From the NCBI RefSeq assembly GCF_963678635.1, contig NC_087063.1:68924727-68988726 (forward strand): DNA of 64,000 nt, read 5' to 3'. Shown here in pieces: positions 54,187-64,000 of this stretch. Numbering within the stretch: position 1 is the stretch's first letter; the number at the start of each line of letters is the position of its first letter. The translations under genes and the position numbers were made by a program. The stretch comes from Symsagittifera roscoffensis (lineage: Eukaryota; Xenacoelomorpha; Acoela; Convolutidae). The notes beneath the pieces are model-generated. The model searched no databases. It was not told the DNA's origin and worked only from the letters and a program-made list of their open reading frames with translations.

Positions 54187-55575
54187 TAGGTAGCTTGATG
54201 ATGCAGCAAAGTGTCGCTGATGATGCCCTTAAAAAGCGATGATTATGCACTGAATTGCCATGATGATGCCCTGAAGTGGCGGTGGTGATGCCCTGAATTT
54301 TGGAGAATGTTGGAACTGTTCACAGGCACTCTTGGCACTTGTGGAAAGTTGGCATGCTTTGCTGGCATTGAAGATGTAGCCTTGAAGATGAAAAGTTCTT
54401 GTAGACTCTGAACAGCTGTGGGACTTCTAAGGCATCCTGTGATTTAGATAGGTACCCTTGAAGAGGCTCGTTTAGTCAAAAGTGTCAGCTCTGGGGAACA
54501 TTCTGCCATTCTGGAGGCAGCTCTGGGGAACTTTTGAAGCTCTGGAGTCAGCTCTGGGACACCTTTCATGCTCTACCGTCAGCTCTAGTGGACATTTATT
54601 TTTTCTTTTCTGTGGTCGCCAATTATTTAAGATCGAAGTCACATATATCTTTAATTGTTTTCTTTCCTTTTCCAAAAGTCAATAAATACATCATCCAAAA
54701 TTGTGTTTACGGCGGATAAAGACAGTTTTTTCAAGAACTGAAGGAAATCAAAGAAAACAGAAAACTAAAGATGAAACGGAACTGCCAATTGAAGAGCTTA
54801 AGAAATTGGATGTTTTTTTTCAGAATAGAGGAGCATCGAATAATCTCAAAAAATCAGCAAATTCGATCAGTTTAACCCAAGCCATGAAGCTAGTATAAAA
54901 TCAGTAGTGTTTGGAACAAAAACTATGTAATATATGCTTTTTTGTATTAAATAGGTTAAATAGCTTATAACAACGACGTTAAAAAATCTATTTGAGATTG
55001 TTCAGAACTAATTTTGCTGAAAATAGAAAAAACCGTTTCAACTGGACAAAGGAGGAAGAAGTTCTGATCCATCGAATTATCGGCATATCTCTCTGCTACT
55101 CATACTTAGTCAGTTCATATGCGAAGATTCCCAAATAAAAAAAAAACATCTACTAATTTGTTAATGCCAAGTAAGTAGCAATTCAGAAGAAGTGTGTTCT
55201 CATTGGGCAAAACAAAAACCGCCAGATGATAGCAAAAAAAAATTTAGAGAAACAGCAAAACTTTGAGCCTTTCCCCCTTATTGTGTGCGGGCTTACACAT
55301 TCTTTCCATAGCTCCTACGTATTTTTAACGTCATCTTGCATGACAAGAAAACAGTTTAATTCACAAGCTTTTTATTCTTAGTTTACCGGCTACTCTGGTT
55401 ACTTTTACCTTGGAGATTTTCTGTGGAATATCTGAATGTTTTTTTTCTACATGTATTGTTTCTAAGTTCTGAAATTCTTTGTTTCATATCTGATCAAAAA
55501 CTTGAAATCAGATCCGAAATAATGATCTGAAATAGATATTTCAGATCTGAAATAACCTTGAAAAACAAAACTTAA
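54187..55575. repeat. Second tandem duplication, unit D3 (partial)
   Basis: Starts in the minisatellite (matching D1 at 45765), carries the small ORF copy 3 and fades out in the AGATCTGAAAT-rich tract. The satellite-like monomer is missing here too, with a right breakpoint slightly different from D2. Confidence 0.75.
54676..54897 (+). pseudogene. Small ORF, copy 3
   Basis: Start codon AAG; one base lost in AAAAG early in the frame. The second half is open as ETELPIEELKKLDVFFQNRG and ASNNLKK, showing that the two halves join in one frame, then another shift. Confidence 0.45.
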
Positions 55576-56733
55576 GATCTGAAATAAGATCTGATAAACT
55601 TTTTTTAAATTATAATTCAAGCACTTCGAGCAAATAATTGAGTTGAATTTTTTGATGTTTCAGCAAAAACACAATTAAGTTTAGGTTAACAAGCTGTGAA
55701 ACAAAACTTCTGAAAAATTTCTTAAACTTTTTTTTTTTTCAAACAAAATTTTTTGTTCAACTGTAAAAAAAAATGTTTTCAAAAACTGTTATAACACATC
55801 AAACTTTATATTTTTCATCGGCTATTTATGCATTTCCAAAGTTTATCTCATTCGTGGGGAAACATATTTTGGCAGTGTCGCAATTGAGATTTTGCTGAGC
55901 ACCTTCTAGTAGCTAGCAGAAGATGTCAGATACAAAACTATCGAAAATAGCATTATGGAGTCAAAACTATTATATTAGCAGCTATATATTAGCAAAACCA
56001 AGAAAAACTTAATTTCAGATCCGAAATCAGATATAAAACAGATTTTTCCAGATCTGTAAAAATCAAGAAAATCAAAAATCAATATCTGAAATTAGATTTG
56101 AAGTGGCCCTTCCTTAAGGCATCCAAGCGTTATTTAATTATTTCACAGCCCAATTCAGATCTGGAATTTAGATCTGAAAAAAAATTCAGATCTGAAATAG
56201 AAAGTTTGCAAGTTACGGGTACTGATTCAAAACAGCAGTTAGTAAGCTTCCTTAATTGTCAATTAGTTTTAACTTTTTTTGAGAAAAGCCAGGATGACAT
56301 TTCTGAGGTTTACTGATTTTGCAAAATAAAAACCCTTTCCCTGGGAAACCAAATGCTTCTTGACCTGACCTTGCCAATGTCAATGAATTTGAATCAGTGT
56401 TACATCTCTATTGCTGAGTTGATGGTTAGCTATAAAAAATGCAGTATCAAAATTGGTGTAACTCTATGAAAGTTTGGTTTGTACATTTGTCAGTGATGTT
56501 GATCATAGTGCAATGATATAAACGTTCAGTTCATTGAAGATTTTTCCAGTCATTTCCTTTACTGAAAAAGTACGTTTGCAACACAACCAACTGAGATAAA
56601 AGTTGATTGAAAGTTAAAAGCAAACAACTACCAAAGAACAGCAGATTACTATATTAAAACTGCTTAGTTGTAAAGATTATCTACAAAATCAAAAACATAT
56701 GAAAAAGTAATTTCAAAAAAGCAAAAATTGAGT
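55576..56733. other. AT-rich DNA with AGATCTGAAAT words
   Basis: No gene seen. The palindromic word TTTCAGATCTGAAAT and variants recur at 55490-55620 and 55995-56210, as well as at 47880-47960 and 51840-51900. Confidence 0.5.
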
Positions 56734-57090
56734 ATGCCAGTGAACAATATTTTCATAGAAAATGCACTTGAATGGGCTGAAAAACGAAAATCAAACGAAC
56801 TGGTTGATATTAATTCCAATTTTTTCCACGAGTTGCGAAAGCTGTGTAGTCATCAACTGGGCACATAACAGTCATCTTCTCCAACGGTGATACATTTTCG
56901 ACTTCTTGCAGCCTTGTCTCTTTTACTTCGTCCACTTCTGCCAAATCTGTTCCGAGGTTTAGTTAATATATCCAGGAGAGTTTTGCCCCCTCGAACTCTC
57001 CCACGCAAATATATCCTTCAAGTTGAGAATCAATTGGCATTCAAACCAGAGAGCAAATCTCTGTCACACCAGCAGCAAAAACATACTTGA
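56734..57090 (+). other. Coding-like island, part 1 (unknown protein)
   Basis: ATG 56734 opens MPVNNIFIENALEWAEKRKS, NELVDINSNFFHELRKLCSH, then TAA at 56866. The same frame then stays open to 57090 (SRRVLPPRTLPRKYILQVEN, QLAFKPESKSLSHQQQ). Codon use is less AT-biased than the flanks. Either one ORF with a stop, or two exons. Confidence 0.35.
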
Positions 57091-57119
57091 TTGATTGAGG
57101 TTTAAGTGTGGTTTATTAA

Positions 57120-57470
57120 AATGAAGATTATGGCGAGGTCGATATTGAATGGCAGGGTGACTGTGATGGTAGTGTGACTACTGCTATTTTGTTGTTCAAA
57201 CCACAACTCAATGGGAGCGTGGTCTCATTAAACCTATGCAGAAGCACTCTAATAACCCCCTCGATGTACGCTTATTTCAAGCGAAACAGTTTCCATTCTC
57301 TTCGTGTTTTTGTAAACGGTTACGCTGTGCTACTTCCAATCACTAGTATTCCTGTTATCAAAGACAGACAGAGCCAAATTGTCATGAAAAGAGGTCAAAT
57401 TCCAGGACACACTAATGCCATTGAGCAATTCTTGAGTATCCTTGAGTATCTAGCTCTGATTTCTTTTTAA
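57120..57470 (+). other. Coding-like island, part 2 (unknown protein)
   Basis: 117 open codons without a natural start: EDYGEVDIEWQGDCDGSVTT, AILLFKPQLNGSVVSLNLCR, then MYAYFKRNSFHSLRVFVNGY and IVMKRGQIPGHTNAIEQFLS to TAA. The composition looks like a globular protein. A possible acceptor (aaaatgaag) lies just ahead. No family recognised. Could be the 3' exon of a host gene or a relic of a foreign gene. Confidence 0.4.
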
Positions 57471-57740
57471 AACTGAATTGAGCTAATTTCTCAACTTTTT
57501 TAAAGTAAATTCCACCATCCTCTTTAATCGCTCCGTAAATAAAAATTTTACCGCTTGCACTTAAATCCCACAGCTCGTTTTCCTTTTCTCTCAACTCTTT
57601 TCACTTCATTGTCCTAATTTCTTCCAATTTTTCATTTCTTTCGTTCAGCCCCACCACCGTAATCGTAATTCTGGGAAACTGTTAATTAAGCATATCATTT
57701 CTCTAGAATCAGCATTAAACACCGCCTTATAACACCAAAC

Positions 57741-57834
57741 ATGATTTTTTAGAATAGAGAACCATTGAATAATCTCAAAAAAATCAGCAAACTCGATCAG
57801 TTTATCCCAAGCCATAAATCTAGTATGAAGTGAG
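57741..57834 (+). pseudogene. Small ORF, copy 4 (tail only)
   Basis: Only the second half remains: NREPLNNLKKISKLDQFIPS, then HKSSMK and TGA. It is directly followed by the sequence that leads into the satellite, in the same order as in unit D1. Confidence 0.45.
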
Positions 57835-58009
57835 TAGTGTTTGGAACAAAAACTATGTATTATCTGATTTCGTTAAATTAATCAAGTGTTTAGAATTCAA
57901 TTTTTTGCAGTTTTCTGAAAACAGAAAAAACCGTTTCAATGGACAAAGCAAGAAGAAGTTCTGATCCATCGAATTATCGGTATATTTCTCTGCTACTCGT
58001 TTTTGTTAA

Positions 58010-61000
58010 GGTCAAATGAGAGGACTCCAAAATTCTTCAAAAAATTTATGTTGCTAGATAATTCAAAAATTTTAGCTTATTTTGTTATGGTAAAAACCTT
58101 TGACTTTTGAAACGAAATGGGAGCATTTGATGCAAAATTTTTGGCAGGTGACACATTAGGAAAAAAAATTTACAACCAACCAGTGATAACCGAGAGAAAA
58201 ATTTTCAGACCCCGGGAAAACGTTTTACACATTGATATTTTACTTTCAAAAAGTAATGGTTGAGGCTCAAGGTGTAATGCGTCCGGTATTATATCAGTAA
58301 TGTAAAACTAGAGCAAAATCTACTTCCACAAACTTTCCAATTGGCTTGATAGTTTTTGATTATAATTAGAGCAACGTTATAACAGCAAATTTTGAAAAGT
58401 CAAGAATAATTTTATATGCTGGTATATCTCAAAAGATACTACGACAGAGAAAATTGCATCACTTTTAAAATGTCACATCTTTGTACACAACTGAAATATT
58501 AAAAATTCATAACTAGTTCACTATTTAAAAAAGGAAAAACAACAACATGCTTCAAAAAAACATAAAATCATTACGTGTTTGTCAATTGAAAATAAACAAT
58601 CAAGTTGCTGACTGCAGGAAACCCTTTTGTTGCTTTGATTTGATATTGGATCAAAAAATTTGTTAATTTAGAAAAAGTACAAAGTTTCGCGGCGTAATTT
58701 TTCGATAGAAAAGATTTAAGCAACGAAAAATTGGGCAACCTTTTTTACATGAGCTGTTTTGTTGCTAAATTGATATACTGCGAACAAAGCTAAGAGTGCT
58801 GTCCACCCAGTCGTGTGCTTCAGGCGGTATTAAATTTAAATGTTTTCTCATTTTATCAAATTTTTCGCCGTTTTATTATGATAATTTTTAATTATGGCGA
58901 CAAGAATATGCCCGGCATATAGAGATGAAACTTTCTTTTTGATTTTGTTTATTAATTACGACAAGGACTTGCCCGCCATATAGAGGTGAAACCTTTCTTA
59001 TTGACTTTGCTAGATGATTTAAAAAGGTTAGCTTATTTTGTTACGTTAAAAACTTTTGACTTTTGAAACGATATGGGAGCATTTGATGCAATATTTTTGG
59101 CAGGTGACACATTAGGAAAAAATTCACAACCAACCAGTCATAACCGAGAGAAAATTTTTCAGACCCCGGGAAAACGTTTTACACATTGATATCTTACTTT
59201 CAAAAAGTAATGGTTGAGGCTCAATGTGTAGTGCGTCCGGTATTATATCAGTAATGTAAAACTAGACTAAAATCTGCTTCCACAAAATTTTCAATTGGCT
59301 TGATAGCTTTTGATTATACTTAAAGCAACGTTATAACAGCTAATTTGAAAACTCATGAACAATTTTATATGCTGGTATATCTCAATAGATACTACGACAG
59401 AGAAAACTGCATCATTTTTGAAATGTCACATCTTTGTACACAACTGAACTATTAAAAATTCATAACTAGTTCACTATTAAAAAAAGGAAAAACAACAACA
59501 TGCTTGCTTCAAATAAAACATAAAATCATCAAGTGTTTGTCAACTGAAATTAAACAATCAAGTTGCTGACTGCAGGAAACCCTTTTGTTGCTTTGATTTG
59601 ATATTGGATCAAAAATTATGTTATATTAAAAAAAGTACAACATTTCGCGGCGTAATTTTTTGATAGAAAAGATTTAAGCAACAAAAAATTGAGCAACCTT
59701 TTTTACATGAGCTGTTTTGTTGCTAAATTGATATACTGCGAACAAAGCTAAGAGTGATGTCCACCCAGTCATTTGCTTCAGGCGGTATTAAATTTAAATG
59801 TTTTCTCATTTTATCAAATTTTTCGCCATTTTATTATGATAATTTTTAATTATGGCGACAAGAATATGCCCGGCATATAGAGATGAAACTTTCTTTTTGA
59901 TTTTGTTTACTAATTACGACAAGGACTTGCCCGCCATATAGAGGTGAAACCTTTCTTATTGACTTTGCTAGATAATTTAAAAAAGGTTAGCTTATTTTGT
60001 TACGGTAAAAACTTTTGACTTTTGAAACGATATGGGAGCATTTGATGCAATATTTTTGGCAGGTGACACATTAGGAAAAAAATTCACAACCAACCAGTCA
60101 TAACCGAGGGAAAATTTTTCAGACCCCGGGAAAACGTTTTACACATTGATATCTTATTTTCAAAAAGTAATGGTTAAGACTCAATGTGTAGTGCGTCTGG
60201 TATTATATCAGTAATGTAAAACTAGACTAAAATCTGCTTCCACAAAATTTTCAATTGGCTTGATAGTTTTTGATTATACTTAAAGCAACGTTATAACAGC
60301 TAATTTGAAAACTCACGAACAATTTTAAATGCTGGTATATCTCAATAGATACTACGACAGAGAAAACTGCATCATTTTTGAAATGTCACATCTTTGTACA
60401 CAACTGAACTATTAAAAATTCATAACTAGTTCATTATTAAAAAAAAGAAAAACAACAACATGCTTGCTTCAAATAAAACATAAAATCATCAAGTGTTTGT
60501 CAACTGAAATTAAACAATCAAGTTGCTGACTGCAGGAAACCCTTTTGTTGCTTTGATTTGATATTGGATCAAAAATAATGTTATATTTAAAAAAAAGTAC
60601 AACATTTCGCGGCGTAATTTTTCGTTGGAAAAGATTTAAGCAACGAAAAATTGGGCAACCTTTTTTACATGAGCTGTTTTGTTGCTAAATTGATATACTG
60701 CGAACAAAGCTAAGAGTGATGTCCACCCAGTCATGTGCTTCAGGCGGTATTAAAGTTAAATGTTTTCTCATTTTATCAAATTTTTCGCCATTTTATTATG
60801 ATAATTTTTAATTATTGCGACAAGAATATGCCCGGCATATAGAGATGAAACTTTCTTTTTGATTTTGTTTACTAATTACGACAAGGGTTTGCCCGCCATA
60901 TAGAGGTGAAACCTTTCTTATTGACTTTGCTAGATGATTTAAAAAGGTTAGCTTATTTTGTTACGTTAAAAAATTTTTGACTTTTGAAACGATATGGGAG

Positions 61001-64000
61001 CATTTGATGCAATATTTTTGGCAGGTGACACATTAGGAAAAAAATTCACAACCAACCAGTCATAACCGAGAGAAAATTTTTCAGACCCCGGGAAAACGTT
61101 TTACACATTGATATCTTTCTTTCAAAAAGTAATGGTTAAGACTCAATGTGTAGTGCGTCCGCTATTATATTAGTAATGTAAAACTAGAGCAAAATCTGCT
61201 TCCACAAAATTTTCAATTGGCTTGATAGTTTTTGATTATACTTAAAGCAACATTATAACAGCTAATTTTGACTACTCATGAACAATTTTATATGCTGGTA
61301 TATCTCAATAGATACTACGACAGGGAAAACTGCATCAAATTTGAAATGTCATAACTTTGTACACAACTGACCTTTTAAAAATTCATAACTAGTTCACAAT
61401 TAAAAAAATGAAAAACAACAACATGCTTCAAAAAAACATAAAATCATCAAGTGTTTGTCAACTGAAATTAAACAATCAAGTTGCTGACTGCAGGAAACCC
61501 TTTTGTTGCTTTGATTTGATATTGGATCAAAAATTTTGTTATATTAAAAAAAAGTACAACATTTCGCGGCGTAATTTTTCGATAGAAAAGATTTAAGCAA
61601 CGAAAAATTGAACAACTTTTTTTTACATGAGCTGTTTTGTTGCTAAATTGATATACTGCGAACAAAGCTAAGAGTGAAGTCCACCCAGTCGTGTGCTTCA
61701 GGCGGTATTAAATTTAAATTTTTTCTCATTTTATTAAATTTTTTGCCATTTTATTATGATTATTTTTAATTATGGCGACAAGAATGTGCCCGGCATATAG
61801 AGATGAAATTTTCTTTTGGACTTTGTTTACTAATTACGACAAGGACTTGCGCGGCACATAGAAGTGAAACCTGTCTTATTGACTTTGCTAGATAATTAAA
61901 AAAAGGTTAGCTTATTTTGTTACGGTAAAAACTTTTGACTTTTGAAACGATATGGGAGCATTTGATGCAATATTTTTGGCAGGTGACACGTTAGGAAAAA
62001 AATTCGCAACCAACCAGTCATAACCGAGAGAAAATTTTTCAGACACCGGGAAAACGTTTTCCACATTGATATCTTACTTTCAAAAAGTAATGGTTAAGAC
62101 TCAATGTGTAGTGCGTCCGGTATTATATTAGTAATGTAAAACTAGAGCAAAATCTGCTTCCACAAAATTTTCAATTGGCTTGATAGTTTTTGATGATACT
62201 TAAAGCAACGTTATAACAGCTAATTTTGACTACTCATGAACAATTTTATATGCTGGTATATCTCAATAGATACTACGACAGGGAAAACTGCATCAAATTT
62301 GAAATGTCATAACTTTGTACACAACTGACCTTTTAAAAATTCATAACTAGTTCACAATTTAAAAAAGGAAAAACAACAACATGCTTCAAAAAAACATAAA
62401 ATCATCAAGTGTTTGTCAACTGAAAATAAACAATCAAGTTGCTGACTGCAGGAAACCCTTTTGTTGCTTTGATTTGATATTGGATCAAAAATTTTGTTAC
62501 ATTAAAAAAAAGTACCAAGTTTCGCGGCGTAAATTTTCGATAGAAAAGATTTAAGCAACGAAAAATTGGGCAACCTTTTTTACGTGAGCTGTTTTGTTGC
62601 TAAATTGATATACTGCGAACAAAGCTAAGAGTGATGTCCACCCAGTCATGTGCTTCAGGCGGTATTAAAGTTAAATGTTTTCTCATTTTATTAAATTTTT
62701 TGCCATTTTATTATGATTATTTTTAATTATGGCGACAAGAATGTGCCCGGCATATAGAGATGAAATTTTCTTTTGGACTTTGTTTACTAATTACGACAAG
62801 GACTTGCGCGGCACATAGAGGTGAAACCTGTCTTATTGACTTTGCTAGATAATTAAAAAAAGGTTAGCTTATTTTGTTACGGTAAAAACTTTTGACTTTT
62901 GAAACGATATGGGAGCATTTGATGCAATATTTTTGGCAGGTGACACGTTAGGAAAAAAATTCGCAACCAACCAGTCATAACCGAGAGAAAATTTTTCAGA
63001 CACCGGGAAAACGTTTTCCACATTGATATCTTACTTTCAAAAAGTAATGGTTAAGACTCAATGTGTAGTGCGTCCGGTATTATATTAGTAATGTAAAACT
63101 AGAGCAAAATCTGCTTCCACAAAATTTTCAATTGGCTTGATAGTTTTTGATGATACTTAAAGCAACGTTATAACAGCTAATTTTGACTACTCATGAACAA
63201 TTTTATATGCTGGTATATCTCAATAGATACTACGACAGGGAAAACTGCATCAAATTTGAAATGTCATAACTTTGTACACAACTGACCTTTTAAAAATTCA
63301 TAACTAGTTCACAATTTAAAAAAGGAAAAACAACAACATGCTTCAAAAAAACATAAAATCATCAAGTGTTTGTCAACTGAAAATAAACAATCAAGTTGCT
63401 GACTGCAGGAAACCCTTTTGTTGCTTTGATTTGATATTGGATCAAAAATTTTGTTACATTAAAAAAAAGTACCAAGTTTCGCGGCGTAAATTTTCGATAG
63501 AAAAGATTTAAGCAACGAAAAATTGGGCAACCTTTTTTACGTGAGCTGTTTTGTTGCTAAATTGATATACTACGACTAAAGCTAAGAGTGCTGTCATTCC
63601 AGTCGTGTGCTTCCAGGCGGTATTAAATTTAAATTTTTTCTCATTTTATACACTTTTTTGCCATTTTATTATGATTATTTTTAATTATGGCGACAAGAAT
63701 ATGCCCGCCATATAGAGATGAAATTTTCTTTTTGGTTTTGTTTACTAATTACGACAAGGACTTGCGCGGCATATAGAGGTGAAACCTTTCTTATTGACTT
63801 TGCTAGATAATTAAAAAAGGTTAGCTTATTTTGTTATGGTAAAAACGTTTGACTTTTGAAACGAAATGGGAGCATTTGATGCAATATTTTTGGCAGGTGA
63901 CACATTAGGAAAAAAATTCACAACCAACTAGTCATAACCGAGAGAAAATTTTTTAGACCCCGGGAAAACGTTTTACACATTGATATCTTACTTTCAAAAA
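58010..64000. repeat. 957-bp satellite array, at least six units, open at the window end
   Basis: The landmark gggagcatttgatgc occurs at 58119, 59075, 60034, 60996, 61954, 62911 and 63868, spacings 956, 959, 962, 958, 957 and 957. Each unit contains an internal imperfect duplication of about 65 bp (gacaagaatatgcccggcat and gacaaggacttgcccgccat). The units around 61700-62660 and 62660-63560 are nearly identical, while the first is the most diverged. No coding sequence; the small open frames inside recur only because the unit does. Confidence 0.95.

Noticed and set aside
61408-61665. Open frames on both strands inside the satellite
   Set aside because: They lie inside one satellite unit and are closed by differences in the other units.
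57990-64000. CRISPR-like array
   Set aside because: The repeat unit is about 957 bp with no unique spacers, in a eukaryotic sequence; it is a satellite.

Overview
This window looks like AT-rich DNA from an animal, probably an invertebrate. Introns with GT-AG borders split the one convincing host gene, and BEL/Pao retrotransposons, which are known only from metazoans, are present. I cannot name the species. There are no bacterial or viral operons, no rRNA and no convincing tRNA. Most of the window is mobile DNA, relics of it, and tandem duplications in several states of decay.

Layout. 1-14209 (+): a decayed Ty3-like LTR retrotransposon (gag, zinc knuckle, protease edge, reverse transcriptase, RNase H; integrase missing). 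Its protease region is split by a decayed BEL/Pao element on the minus strand (about 4242-10889) and by an unidentified 192-codon minus-strand ORF (11041-11619). 14210-15698: a giant fold-back (long inverted repeat) element where the Ty3 integrase should follow. 16713-24740 (-): a host gene I assembled from six exons with matching intron phases. It encodes coiled-coil segments, one EF-hand and a basic tail, and has a perfect 26-bp hairpin downstream of its stop. Its last large intron carries a hAT-like MITE with an 8-bp target duplication and an 898-bp element ending in CCCGGGTTG.

19736-31420: three tandem copies of a segment that includes exon 5 of this gene. In the second copy exon 5 is frameshifted, and exons 1-4 are replaced by a truncated Ty3 gag gene. 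33083-43650 (+): an exon of a second host gene followed by three tandem copies of its last exon, each broken by a different lesion. An 898-bp element (34031-34928) there has the same termini as the first one but a different interior.

44802-45371 (-) is an isolated unknown ORF. 45562-55575 is a three-fold tandem duplication carrying decayed BEL/Pao fragments and a small broken ORF. 56734-57470 is a coding-like island. From about 58000 to the window end runs a satellite of about 957 bp per unit. A single diverged monomer of it sits at 46718-47510, inside the first unit of the preceding duplication.

The genes do not form a pathway. The unifying theme is repeated local duplication: exon-bearing segments and intergenic DNA have been copied in tandem, then broken by one-base indels, replacement by mobile DNA, or expansion into satellite.
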